DNA of 64,000 bases from Pannonibacter phragmitetus_B (lineage in GTDB: Bacteria > Pseudomonadota > Alphaproteobacteria > Rhizobiales > Stappiaceae), in assembly GCF_050510895.1 (NCBI RefSeq), contig NZ_JBNINT010000001.1:3162001-3226000 (forward strand). The letters are read 5' to 3'. Below are positions 46,074-54,841 of the stretch, piece by piece (within the stretch, counting starts at the first letter, position 1; each line of letters begins with the position of its first letter). The translations under genes were made by a program, and so were the position numbers. Under the pieces are notes generated by a model. It saw nothing but the letters and a program-made list of their open reading frames with translations, made no database searches and was not told the DNA's origin.

Positions 46074-46850
46074 TCAACTGGACGTCCGCTGCTTGTCGAG
46101 CATCTTGAGGATCCGCACGAAACGGCCGAAGGACTGGATCGTCGCAAAGGCATAGCCCTTCCAGCCTGCAAAAATGAAGCGCCGCATGATCAGGTACTTC
46201 AGCATCTCGACTGGAAATTCAGTGACAAGACGCAGGCGCAGCAGCAGCCCGTTCTTATTCTTCTGCGTGGCAGCCGCCAGGTCTGACGTGTAGTTCAGCT
46301 TGGCAATCGCGTGGCCCCAGGTGCGGAACGAGAAGTGATGCTGGCGGCCCATCAGGATGCCGGTTGTGAAGCCCTTATCCACATCCATACGGTCATAGGA
46401 GGGCTCCAGCCGGATTCGGGCGTGTTTCAGATTGTAGAGCCTCGGCACCTTGCGGAAGTCGGCGAAGGGGCGCGGCTTGTCATCCCCTGGCAGAACGATG
46501 GTGTTGCGCACCAGATAGCAAGCATGCTGCGGCTCGCCGTTCCGGAACAGGCCCACAATCTCCTGCCGCAGCTCCGGCGTCACAACCTCGTCGGCATCCA
46601 TGTAGAAAACCCAGTCATTGCGGCACTGCTTTTCGCCAAAGCTCCGCTGCGGCCCAAATCCAGCCCAGGGATTGCTGATCACCCGCGCCCCGAATGACTC
46701 GCAGACTGCAACCGTGTCATCGGTCGAGCCGGAGTCGATGATGATGATCTCCCGACCCAGCCCCTGCACGCTCTGCAAGGTACGGCCAATGCGGTCCCCT
46801 TCATTGAAGCAGCGGATCAGGACGGAGATCGGGGCAGAAACGTCAGACAT
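46074..46850 (-). CDS. Glycosyltransferase family 2 (WaaE/KdtX-like)
   Basis: 259-residue GT-A type transferase. The N-terminus is ISVLIRCFNEGDRIGRTLQS, the nucleotide-binding block IIIIDSGSTDDTVAVCESFG, and the DXD motif is in WVFYMDADEVVTPELRQEIV, coordinating metal and sugar nucleotide. The C-terminal LPS-type region (AKLNYTSDLAAATQKNKNGL, RRFIFAGWKGYAFATIQSFG) resembles lipopolysaccharide-core transferases. Start is ATG 46850, or ATG 46886 upstream. It is divergent from another glycosyltransferase-like gene and part of a three-gene surface-glycan cluster. Confidence 0.88.
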   Translation of the reverse strand: MSDVSAPISVLIRCFNEGDRIGRTLQSVQGLGREIIIIDSGSTDDTVAVCESFGARVISNPWAGFGPQRSFGEKQCRNDWVFYMDADEVVTPELRQEIVGLFRNGEPQHACYLVRNTIVLPGDDKPRPFADFRKVPRLYNLKHARIRLEPSYDRMDVDKGFTTGILMGRQHHFSFRTWGHAIAKLNYTSDLAAATQKNKNGLLLRLRLVTEFPVEMLKYLIMRRFIFAGWKGYAFATIQSFGRFVRILKMLDKQRTSS

Positions 46851-47030
46851 GCGGCCACCAGACGGGAGAAGCGGGCTTGAGAGCAAACGGCAGCCGGAAG
46901 CACTGTGTCACGGCCTGCCCGGCTGCGAGGTATTGCGGAAAAGTTTGATCGGATCAAGCGGGATGGATAAACAGGCCCTCACAGCGAAGCCCGCTGGGCA
47001 GTATGCCTCAGCACACAGGACGGCAGATAC

Positions 47031-47888
47031 ATGACGCAAGGCGCATTTCTCAGACGCTTCCGCAGGCTGCGGCATAATTTGTGTAACTATGTGCTGATCT
47101 GGTTCCTGCGCGGCGACAAGCCCTCGCCGTTTTCCAGCACGCTGCTGATCCCCTTGCATGAGAAGGACCTGCCCTTCTTCCGCGAGCATATCGGCACCAC
47201 ACTGAAGAACCTCGTCCAGCCTGTTGATGAACTCGTCCTGGTGGGCACAGCGAAAGCCTGTGCGGAACTGGAAGGCTTTTCAGTAGATGCCTGCCCGGTG
47301 CGGATCATTCCGGAAGCGCAGGTGCTGCCTGCAGATTTCTCGGCACAGGGCTTTACCGACAGCGAGGACAAGAAGCGCAGTGGCTGGATCACCCAGCAGA
47401 TCATCAAGCTGAGCTGGCCATCCTATGTCAGTTCAGAAAGCTGCATCGTTCTCGATGCGGACACCTTCATCAACCGCCCGGCCAGCTACATCAGCCCCGA
47501 AGGGCACCACTGGCTGTTCACGGCAGACGATGAGAACCCGGGCTGGAACAGCTTTGTCGAGAAGGCCCTCGGCCGCCCGAAACAGTTTCCCTGGTCGCTG
47601 GTGGCGCACACGATGATCTTCCGGCGCGGGGCCATGGCCGCCCTGCAGTCCCATATCGAGCGGCGCTTCAACACGCCCTGGCTGGAAGCGCTCCAGTCAC
47701 TTGTGAAGGACAGGGCAGACCATTTCTCGGAATATGAGCTTTAGGGGACGTTCGTCTCCGAGCATCAGGACTTCGGCTACCGGCACCGTTACTTCTACAA
47801 CGTGAAACGGACCAAGAAGGGTACGTTCCTGAAGGGCATGCGCCTGCACCTGTCCCGCTTCATCTCCAATCACGTCAAGACGGATTGA
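47031..47888 (+). CDS. DUF6492-type glycosyltransferase-like protein with in-frame stop
   Basis: Would be 285 residues. The N-terminus reads NLCNYVLIWFLRGDKPSPFS, then TLLIPLHEKDLPFFREH; the central SSESCIVLDADTFINRPASY holds a DxD motif, and WLFTADDENPGWNSFVEKA, PWSLVAHTMIFRRGAMAALQ follow. Codon 238 is TAG (47742-47744) in HFSEYEL*GTFVSEHQDFGY, where a Tyr codon (TAT/TAC) would fit the block and the frame stays open to 47888. So the product is likely truncated, or the base is wrong. It lies in a cluster with two GT2 genes. Sugar and acceptor are unknown. Confidence 0.75.
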
Positions 47889-47915
47889 CCTGTTCTTCCG
47901 GTGCTTGCACCAGTA

Positions 47916-48662
47916 TCAGAAGGGGTCCTTGCGCAGGCCCGCGTAATAGAGCCTCTTGCGGATGGAGCGCATCAGCTTGCCTAGCTTGTTTTTCGGCCGC
48001 GGTGGCATCGTCGGATCGGTGACATTGCGCTTCTGGCCTATGTGACGCGCGACCCCCGGCAGCAGATAGGCAACGCGCTTGCCATCCTGCTTGATGACGG
48101 CCGACATCTTGTCATGAAAATGCTGGGCGAAGGGCGCATAGGACTCGTACAGCGCCTTGGTGATCAGCCCCGGATTACTGGACCAGCCGAAGAACTCGGG
48201 GTGGGCATCGGCCCGCATCAGGCGAAAATCAACACCCTCCACCGTCAGCGGATCCGACTTTTCCCGGTACTTTTCCTTGATTTCGTCATAGGCGCGCAGC
48301 GACACATTGGCGATTTCCGGATGGGTCTCCAAGGCCCGGATGGCGGCTTCCCAGTTGACCGGACCATCGAACTGCCAGTCATCTTCCAGATGGAAAATAT
48401 AAGGCGTTGTAGCCGTCGAATAGAGCCTGTCGATGGAGGCCATCAGGCCCATACGTTCCGGGCTGGAAATGACCTCCGCCCAAGGGTAGGTCCGGCGCAC
48501 TTCATCGATGATGGTTTCGTCCCTGGAATCCTCGTGGATCAGGAAGGCACCGCCCGTGTTGAAGCGGCGGAAAGAGGCAAGCGTCTCGGCCAGCAGATCC
48601 AGCCGCCCGCAGCTGGTGACGCAGATCGTGACGGTTCCGGGAATTTCGACCGCAGCAGTCAT
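47916..48662 (-). CDS. Glycosyltransferase family 2-like protein
   Basis: 248-residue GT-A fold protein. N-terminus VTICVTSCGRLDLLAETLAS; LIHEDSRDETIIDEVRRTYP; the metal-binding acidic motif is in IFHLEDDWQFDGPVNWEAAI; and HPEIANVSLRAYDEIKEKYR and EFFGWSSNPGLITKALYESY follow. The C-terminus is Lys/Arg-rich (KNKLGKLMRSIRKRLYYAGL). ATG 48662. Converges with the DUF6492-like gene. Likely a surface-polysaccharide transferase. Confidence 0.82.
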   Translation of the reverse strand: MTAAVEIPGTVTICVTSCGRLDLLAETLASFRRFNTGGAFLIHEDSRDETIIDEVRRTYPWAEVISSPERMGLMASIDRLYSTATTPYIFHLEDDWQFDGPVNWEAAIRALETHPEIANVSLRAYDEIKEKYREKSDPLTVEGVDFRLMRADAHPEFFGWSSNPGLITKALYESYAPFAQHFHDKMSAVIKQDGKRVAYLLPGVARHIGQKRNVTDPTMPPRPKNKLGKLMRSIRKRLYYAGLRKDPF

Positions 48663-49039
48663 CGGATTTGCATGCCTCTTTTGCGCATTCGGGGCCTCGC
48701 CGCCGGAGTTTGCGCTACAGCGTCACCGGGACAGGAATAAGCCGCAGATACCATTTGGCCATGTGGCTGGCAACCAGCCTGCTGATCCAGCCACCCCGAC
48801 TCCTCAAGTCCTGACGTTGCCAGAAAAACCTTCCGCAACGGCATGGTAATTTCAATCAACAACCCTTTTATATTACGCCACGTCAGAAATAAGCATTCTA
48901 TATTCCGCGCTTATATTCGTTACGTTTACCTAAGTGTAATATATTTATAAGTATTCATTCAGATAAGGCAAAGTCGATACTGCAGCCCTTTCCATATATC
49001 CGGCGGCGCATCGAAGCGCCGCATCAGACAGGTGCACAT
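48663..49039. other. 377-bp AT-rich intergenic region
   Basis: Divergent promoter region between the GT2 gene (-) and the chemoreceptor (+). It is distinctly AT-rich at 48850-48960 compared with the surrounding DNA. I see no gene and no convincing palindrome. Confidence 0.5.
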
Positions 49040-50722
49040 ATGTTTTCATTCTCAATACGAAACAGGCTTTTTCTGCAAACCGGGGCGTTCGTTCTTGGCC
49101 TTCTGGCTGTCGCTGCTGTGTGCCTGGTCGATATTCACGACAGCATGCTTTCGGAGCGCAAGGAAGCGGTCCGCCGGGTCGTCGAAACCGCTGTTACGCA
49201 GATCAACGGCTTTCACGCTGCCGCGCAGAAAGGCGAGATCACCGCAGAAGAGGCAAAGGCCCGCGCTGCGAACCTGATCCATACCGCCCGGTTTGACGGC
49301 AACAACTACCTCTTTGTCTATGATTTCGACGGCAACACGGTGCTGCATGGCGTCCGGATGGATCTGGAGGGCAAGTACCGCCTGAACGAGACGGATGCCA
49401 CTGGCAACCAGTTCATCCGCCAGCAGATCGCCAATGCAAAGGCGGGCGGCGGCTACACATCCTACTATTTCGCCAAACCGGGCGATGACACCAAGACCCC
49501 GTACGAGAAGATTTCCTACGACGCCCCATTCACGCCGTGGAACTGGGTGGTTTCAACGGGCGTCTATGTGGATGACATCGACAGTGCCTTCCAGGACCGT
49601 CTTTGGTACCTCGGCACGCTGATCGCCCTCATCATTGCAGCACTCTGCGCCGTCGCGTTCTTCTTCTCACGCTCGATCACCGTACCGCTATCCGCTCTGT
49701 CGCAGGATGTGCGCGCCATGGCGGACGGAAACCTGGATGTACAGGTCTCAACCGCAGGCCGGACAGACGAAATCGGCATCATTGCCACCAGCGTGCTCTA
49801 CATGCGTGACCGCATGCGTGACGCCCGCCGTCTCGCGGGTGAACAGGCTGCACGTGAGGAGGCAGAGCGCGCAACTCTTGCCCGCCGCGAACACCTGGCA
49901 CAGGACTTCGTGACCCGCATGCAGGCCCTTTCGGCGAGCTTTGCTCAATCCTCGGGTGAAGTGGCAGACTCTGCCAGAAATCTTTCCCTGACCGCCGAAC
50001 AGACGTCGAAACAGGCCCAGACCGTGGCAGCCGCAGCCGAACAGGCGGCCGCCAACGTGCAGACCGTGGCAGCTTCCTCCGAGGAAATGGCCGCCTCCGT
50101 ACACGAGATCAACGGACAGGTCTCTCATTCCGCACAGGTCGCCGACAAGGCTTACGAGGAAGCCCAGGCCTCCAGCAGCCGCATCAGCACGCTGGCATCT
50201 GCTGCCGCAGCCATTGGTGACGTGATCAACCTTATCAAGGGCATTGCCGATCAGACCAACCTGCTGGCACTGAATGCCACCATTGAAGCTGCCCGCGCGG
50301 GCGAGGCCGGCAAGGGCTTTGCGGTTGTGGCAGCCGAGGTGAAGCAGTTGGCGGATCAGACGGCCAAGGCAACCGATGAAATCGGTTCCAAGGTGGGTGA
50401 AATCCAGCAGGCGACCGAAGGCACCATCCAGTCCATGGACGAGATCGTGCGCGTCATCACCAACATCAAGGAAATCGCCTCGTCCATCGCCGGTGCGGTG
50501 GAACAGCAGGGGGCCGCAACCTCCGAAATCGCCAGGAACTGCCAGCAGGCCGCTTCCGGCACCACGGAAGTGACCGAGAACATTTCTCGCGTCGGCGAGG
50601 CAGCCGAGCTGACCGGATCGTCGTCCAACGCATTGCTGGGCCTCTCCAGTGGGCTATCTGCGCAAGCCGGAGAACTGCGGCAGGTGGTGGAGACCTTCGT
50701 GCGTGAGTTTGCTGCTGCCTGA
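49040..50722 (+). CDS. Methyl-accepting chemotaxis protein with sCache-type sensor
   Basis: 560-residue chemoreceptor. Helix 1 FLQTGAFVLGLLAVAAVCLV near residues 10-29; the periplasmic sensor (about 30-185) has FDGNNYLFVYDFDGNTVLHG and WNWVVSTGVYVDDID, a single-Cache fold; helix 2 WYLGTLIALIIAALCAVAFF; HAMP (SRSITVPLSALSQDVRAMAD); and the signalling hairpin QTNLLALNATIEAARAGEAG with FAVVAAEVKQLADQTAKATD, which binds CheA/CheW. ATG 49040; there is no CheB/CheR gene nearby. Ligand unknown; small organic acids are common for sCache. Confidence 0.95.
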   Translation: MFSFSIRNRLFLQTGAFVLGLLAVAAVCLVDIHDSMLSERKEAVRRVVETAVTQINGFHAAAQKGEITAEEAKARAANLIHTARFDGNNYLFVYDFDGNTVLHGVRMDLEGKYRLNETDATGNQFIRQQIANAKAGGGYTSYYFAKPGDDTKTPYEKISYDAPFTPWNWVVSTGVYVDDIDSAFQDRLWYLGTLIALIIAALCAVAFFFSRSITVPLSALSQDVRAMADGNLDVQVSTAGRTDEIGIIATSVLYMRDRMRDARRLAGEQAAREEAERATLARREHLAQDFVTRMQALSASFAQSSGEVADSARNLSLTAEQTSKQAQTVAAAAEQAAANVQTVAASSEEMAASVHEINGQVSHSAQVADKAYEEAQASSSRISTLASAAAAIGDVINLIKGIADQTNLLALNATIEAARAGEAGKGFAVVAAEVKQLADQTAKATDEIGSKVGEIQQATEGTIQSMDEIVRVITNIKEIASSIAGAVEQQGAATSEIARNCQQAASGTTEVTENISRVGEAAELTGSSSNALLGLSSGLSAQAGELRQVVETFVREFAAA

Positions 50723-51057
50723 CGACAGGCTCACACACAGATAATAATAGGCCGGGTTCCTGCGGAGCCCGGCCTTAGAATTTCCAGCAACACTTTAAAT
50801 AATTTTTACGTTACGGAATGACGCCCTTATCGCGGCTATTGATGACAGGCGTATGACCTGAGGCGCGATCTGATACGTTTCCTGTCAGTCATCGGATTCT
50901 GACGGTGCCGGCGGCTCCCCAAACAGACGAGGCAAAACCTGCTGGCAATGCAGCGCCGGACCGGCTTATGTTACGTTAAAGTCAATTGAGGCTTTGTCCC
51001 GTGACAGAAAAGGTCATCCGCAGCCGGGAGCTGCCGGATGCCAGTGGAGGATCCGGA
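50723..51057. other. 335-bp intergenic region with a terminator hairpin
   Basis: Holds a hairpin at 50749-50775 (stem AGGCCGGG / CCCGGCCT, then TTAGAATTTC) that probably ends the chemoreceptor message. The remaining bases to the thiolase start show nothing I recognise. Confidence 0.6.
50749..50780 (+). terminator. Terminator hairpin after the chemoreceptor gene
   Basis: 8-bp GC-rich stem AGGCCGGG / CCCGGCCT with an 11-base loop; the T-run is weak (TTAGAATTT). Confidence 0.6.
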
Positions 51058-52223
51058 ATGACAGCGGCAATCGTTGGATGGGCGCACCTGCCTTTTGGGC
51101 GGCACGCGGAGGAAACCGTCGAGAGCATGATCGTCAAGGTGGCCGTTGATGCCATCAGTGATGCAGGTCTGGAGCCGAAAGATGTGGGCGAGATCTATCT
51201 CGGCCATTTCAACGGAGGCTTCTCTGCCCAGGATTTCACCGCCTCACTGGTTCTGCAGGCAGACCCGGCGCTACGCTTCACCCCAGCCACCCGTGTTGAG
51301 AACGCCTGCGCAACCGGCAGCACGGCGGTTCACATGGGCGTGCGTGCCATCAGTTCGGGCGCAGCGCGTTTCGTGCTGGTCGTGGGTGTCGAGCAGATGA
51401 CCACGACCCCAGGGCCGGAGATTGGCCGCAACCTGCTCAAAGCCTCCTATCTTGCCGAAGAAGGTGACGTTCAAGGTGGCTTTGCCGGTGTGTTCGGCAA
51501 GATTGCAGAATCCTATTTCCAGCGCCACGGTGACCAGTCGGATGCGCTCGCCCGCATCGCTGCCAAGAACCACAAGAACGGCGTCAACAATCCTTACGCC
51601 CAGATGCGCAAGGATCTCGGCTACGAGTTCTGCCGCAACGAAGGCGAGAAGAACCCCTTCGTGGCAGGCCCGCTGAAGCGCACCGACTGCTCGCTCGTCT
51701 CCGATGGCGCGGCGGCGCTGGTGTTGACGGATACGGCCACCGCTCTCGGGATGAAGAAGGCCGTTGCCTTCCGCTCGCTCGCTCATGTGCAGGATTACCT
51801 GCCCATGTCCAAGCGCGATATCCTGAAGTTCGATGGTTGCCGCCACGCGTGGGGTCAGGCTCTGACGCAGGCGCGGATGGGCCTGGAGGACCTTTCCTTC
51901 GTCGAAACCCATGACTGCTTCACCATCGCCGAACTGATCGAGTACGAAGCCATGGGCCTTGCACCGGAAGGCCAGGGGCGCGTGCCATCCTCGAAGGCTG
52001 GACCGAGATGGACGGCAAGCTGCCGGTGAACCCTTCCGGCGGCCTGAAGGCCAAGGGCCACCCGATCGGCGCCACGGGCGTGTCCATGCATGTGCTCACG
52101 GCCATGCAGCTGACAGGCCAGGCGGGCGGCATTCAGGTGAAGAATGCGGAAGTCGGCGGCATCTTCAACATGGGCGGCGCAGCAGTTGCCAACTATGTGT
52201 CGATCCTGCAGGCGTTGAAGTGA
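51058..52223 (+). CDS. Thiolase family acetyl-CoA acetyltransferase (frameshifted)
   Basis: About 388 residues when repaired. Nucleophilic Cys is in VENACATGSTAVHMGVRAIS; EQMTTTPGPEIGRNLL and LVSDGAAALVLTDTATALGM follow; the C-terminal part has VNPSGGLKAKGHPIGATGVS with the catalytic His and IFNMGGAAVANYVSIL. The frame breaks near 51982-51985: adding one G in GTGCC gives QGRVAILEGWTEMDGKLPV. Start ATG 51058 has GGAGG upstream; the frame is open to 50986. The SCP2-like layout suggests degradative thiolysis of 3-ketoacyl-CoA, but the substrate is not clear. Confidence 0.9.
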
Positions 52224-52276
52224 TTTGAAGGCGCTTTTGGGCCGGGGCGGCTGCCCTGGCCCAAAAGCTAGTCAGC

Positions 52277-52591
52277 TCAGGAAGATAGCTTCATCAGCAC
52301 CATGCCACTGATGATGAGAAGCGCTGCCGCCATGCGCGCAGGCGAAACCACCTCGCCAAGCATGATGATGCCGAGCAAGAAGGCCCCCACAGCACCAATG
52401 CCGGTCCAGATGGTGTAAGCCGTGCCGAGCGGCAAATCGCGCATGGCAAGCGTCAGCAGCGCGAAGGAGCCGATCATGCCAACGATCATGACAAGGGTTG
52501 GAACAGGCCTTGTGAAACCGTCTGACAGCTTCATTGCATAGGCCCAGATGACTTCGAAAATTCCGGCAGCGAGCAGATAAATCCAGGACAT
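52277..52591 (-). CDS. sugE: SugE/Gdx-type small multidrug resistance protein (guanidinium exporter)
   Basis: 104-residue four-helix membrane protein. Helix 1 WIYLLAAGIFEVIWAYAMKL contains the conserved SMR Glu; LVMIVGMIGSFALLTLAMRD, GTAYTIWTGIGAVGAFLLGI (signature) and AAALLIISGMVLMKLSS follow. The wording AYTIWTGIGAVGAF and the missing multidrug-type residues match the Gdx (SugE) subgroup, which exports guanidinium in exchange for protons. The guanidine-II riboswitch just upstream independently supports that substrate. GAGG lies 5 bases before ATG 52591. Confidence 0.94.
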   Translation of the reverse strand: MSWIYLLAAGIFEVIWAYAMKLSDGFTRPVPTLVMIVGMIGSFALLTLAMRDLPLGTAYTIWTGIGAVGAFLLGIIMLGEVVSPARMAAALLIISGMVLMKLSS

Positions 52592-52897
52592 ATTGACCTC
52601 GTGGCGGGCCGTCCCGGAATGCTGGCACCCATGACCGGGCGACAGAGGCCGTCCTCTGCCGCGTTCATATGGTGCCGGAAGTGAGACGGGTCAAGCTGCC
52701 ATATTTCCGCTTGAAAAGAGGGGTTTTCTGCAAGATCAATTGATCAACAATATTTTACCTGTTCACGTCCGTTCTTGATCACCGTTCACTTATTCGAAAC
52801 GGTCCGTCAAGTTGTGCAGTGCGGAAAAATCATTACATAGTTGGCTGGGCTGCGACAAAGCGCCCTGTTCAGACACTTTTCTGTTCGGAGATTTCTG
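52592..52897. other. 306-bp divergent region: sugE leader and yceI promoter
   Basis: Besides the riboswitch it holds a perfect 12-bp dyad GATCAATTGATC (52734-52745) and CCGTT-N11-AACGG (52784-52804), either of which could be an operator for the yceI cassette. I cannot assign the regulator. Confidence 0.45.
52597..52660 (-). ncRNA. Guanidine-II (mini-ykkC) riboswitch upstream of sugE
   Basis: On the minus strand two hairpins each have an ACGG loop. Distal: CAGAGG-ACGG-CCTCTG (52658 to 52643), perfect 6-bp stem; proximal: CGGG-ACGG-CCCG (52616 to 52605). They are joined by about 26 bases and followed by the ribosome site GAGG (52600-52597) and the ATG at 52591. Two ACGR-loop hairpins in the leader of a SugE gene are the defining pattern of the guanidine-II riboswitch. 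It most likely frees the ribosome site or raises translation when guanidine binds. Confidence 0.85.
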
Positions 52898-53473
52898 ATG
52901 ATCCGTCTTGCCGCCTCTGCCCTTGCTCTCGGCCTGCTGACTGCGCCGGTTCTGGCCGCTCCCGTGGCCTATGACTTCGACAAGAGCCATTCCAACCTCT
53001 CGTTCTCCTACAACCACCTTGGCTATTCCACCACCGACGGCCGTTTCGGCACCTGGGATGCCAAGCTGATGATCGATGCCGATCAGCCGGAGAACTCCTC
53101 GCTCGAAATGACGATCGACACCAACAGCCTGGACACCTTCTGGGCCGAACGTGACACCCACTTCAAGAGCGCCGACTTCTTCGATGTCGCCAAGTTCCCG
53201 GAAGCCACCTTCAAGAGCACCAAGGTGGAAAAGACCGGTGAGAACACTCTGAAGATCGATGGCGACCTGACCATCAAGGGCATCACCAAGCCCGCCACGC
53301 TGGATGTGACCGTCACGTCCATGGGCGAGCACCCGATGGAAAAGAAGCCGTGGGTTGGCTTTGCCGGTACCACCACCATCAAGCGTTCTGACTACGGCAT
53401 GGACATGTACACCCCGTACGTGGGTGATGACGTGACCATCGTGCTGCACGCCGAGGCTTCCAAGGCTCAGTAA
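52898..53473 (+). CDS. YceI family protein (1)
   Basis: 191-residue periplasmic protein with signal peptide (LAASALALGLLTAPVLA) and the YceI lipocalin-like beta barrel: APVAYDFDKSHSNLSFSYNH, FDKSHS at the usual start, DGRFGTWDAKLMIDADQPEN, FFDVAKFPEATFKST (family signature) and DLTIKGITKPATLDVTVTSM. These bind isoprenoid or lipid-like molecules in the family. ATG 52898 with CGGAG upstream. First gene of a yceI-cybB-yceI cassette that runs without gaps over 60 bp. Confidence 0.93.
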   Translation: MIRLAASALALGLLTAPVLAAPVAYDFDKSHSNLSFSYNHLGYSTTDGRFGTWDAKLMIDADQPENSSLEMTIDTNSLDTFWAERDTHFKSADFFDVAKFPEATFKSTKVEKTGENTLKIDGDLTIKGITKPATLDVTVTSMGEHPMEKKPWVGFAGTTTIKRSDYGMDMYTPYVGDDVTIVLHAEASKAQ

Positions 53474-53532
53474 GCATGAAAGCGCGGGGCAGTGACGCAC
53501 TGCCCCGCGCGCATGTTGCAGGGAGAGTTTCC

Positions 53533-54105
53533 ATGATGCGCAATAGCGCCGCAGGCTATGGCTGGCTTGCCATTGCATTTCACTGGACGATGGCCATCCT
53601 CATCATCGGCATGCTCGGCCTTGGGCTTTACATGGACGGTTTGCCCATGTCCGATCCCTCGACCTTTGCCATTTTCCAGCTGCATAAATCCATCGGTTTC
53701 GTGGTGCTGGCCCTTGCCGTGCTGCGGCTTGTCTGGCGGTTCATGAACACCACTCCCGCCCTGCCGGACAGCATGGCCGCCTGGGAAAAGGCTGCCGCGC
53801 ATCTGGGTCACATCGGGCTTTATGCGCTGATCCTCGCCATTCCGCTCAGCGGCTGGCTGATGGTGTCTGCTTCGCCCTGGAACATCCCGACCATCCTCTT
53901 CAACACCGTGCATGTGCCACACCTGCCGGTTCCCGAGGCGCTCGGCACAAAGGAAGAAGCGGAAGGCCTGTTCAAGGGCCTGCACAGCCTTTTCGCCTGG
54001 GCTCTCATTGCCCTATTGGCCGCCCATATCGGTGCGGCCCTCAAGCATCATTTCATCGCCCGGGACGGCGTGCTGAAGCGCATCGTCCACCCGGCCAAGG
54101 GCTGA
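53533..54105 (+). CDS. Cytochrome b561
   Basis: 190-residue inner-membrane diheme-type cytochrome b561. Four helices are visible: YGWLAIAFHWTMAILIIGML (with His ligand), FQLHKSIGFVVLALAVLRLV (His), HLGHIGLYALILAIPLSGWL and SLFAWALIALLAAHIGAALK (His). GGGAGAG lies before ATG 53533; an earlier start at 53476 lacks it. It sits between two yceI genes with short gaps, a common pairing that suggests a shared quinone- or isoprenoid-linked redox role, though the partner reaction is unknown. Confidence 0.93.
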   Translation: MMRNSAAGYGWLAIAFHWTMAILIIGMLGLGLYMDGLPMSDPSTFAIFQLHKSIGFVVLALAVLRLVWRFMNTTPALPDSMAAWEKAAAHLGHIGLYALILAIPLSGWLMVSASPWNIPTILFNTVHVPHLPVPEALGTKEEAEGLFKGLHSLFAWALIALLAAHIGAALKHHFIARDGVLKRIVHPAKG

Positions 54106-54137
54106 GCCCGCTCGCCCTCTGTTTCATGGAGTTTCCC

Positions 54138-54692
54138 ATGCGCAAGACTTTCGCAGCCGCCTTCACCGCAGCAAGCCTGATCCTCGCCGCCAGCGCCGCA
54201 TCTGCCGCCGAATGGACCGTGGACCCCGCCAAGAGCAGCATCGGCTTCACCGTCGAACAGGGCGGCTCACCGGTCTCCGGCACCTTCGGCAGCTGGACTG
54301 CAAAAATCGACTTCGATCCGGAGAATGTCTCCGCTGCGAAGATCGAGGCCACCATTGCCACCGGCAGCGCCCAGATGGCCAATGCCCAGTTCACCGGCAT
54401 GCTGCCGGGTGCGGACTGGCTGGCATCGGAAGCCTTCCCGGAAGCCCGCTTCACCTCCACCACAGTCACGGCCAAGGGCGGCAACGCCTATGAGGCCGAA
54501 GGCACCCTGTCGCTGCGCGGCGAGGAAAAGCCGGTCACGCTGGCCTTCACCTTGGACATCTCCGGCGATACCGCTGTTGCCAAGGGCACGGCCACCCTGT
54601 CGCGCAGCGTCTATGGCATCGGCGCAAGCGTTGGGCAGGACAATCTCAAGGATGACGTAGCGGTCACGGTCGACCTCACCGCCACGCGCTGA
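54138..54692 (+). CDS. YceI family protein (2)
   Basis: 184-residue periplasmic protein. Signal peptide MRKTFAAAFTAASLILAASA, then EWTVDPAKSSIGFTVEQGGS (YceI start), FDPENVSAAKIEATIATGSA, MLPGADWLASEAFPEARFTS and GTLSLRGEEKPVTLAFTLDI. The pattern SRSVYGIGASVGQDNLKDDV at the end is typical of YceI. TGGAG lies 8 bases before ATG 54138; there are 32 bp from the cytochrome b561 stop. Only moderately similar to the first copy, so not a recent duplication. Confidence 0.92.
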   Translation: MRKTFAAAFTAASLILAASAASAAEWTVDPAKSSIGFTVEQGGSPVSGTFGSWTAKIDFDPENVSAAKIEATIATGSAQMANAQFTGMLPGADWLASEAFPEARFTSTTVTAKGGNAYEAEGTLSLRGEEKPVTLAFTLDISGDTAVAKGTATLSRSVYGIGASVGQDNLKDDVAVTVDLTATR

Positions 54693-54841
54693 GCCTCATC
54701 CAAAATTGCGATGCCAGAAGGGGCCGGGGCGCTTGTTGCCACCGGCCCTTTTGCCGTAAAGAAGAGCCAGCCAAAGACCGAGCTGCCCGGGGCACAGCCC
54801 ACGGGTGGACGTTTTCCAAGACCCTGATGCGAGAGACCGCC

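Noticed and set aside
52809..52824. GTGCAGTGC motif before yceI as a PhaR site
   Set aside because: Single copy, not near a promoter, and the gene has no link to PHB; likely chance.
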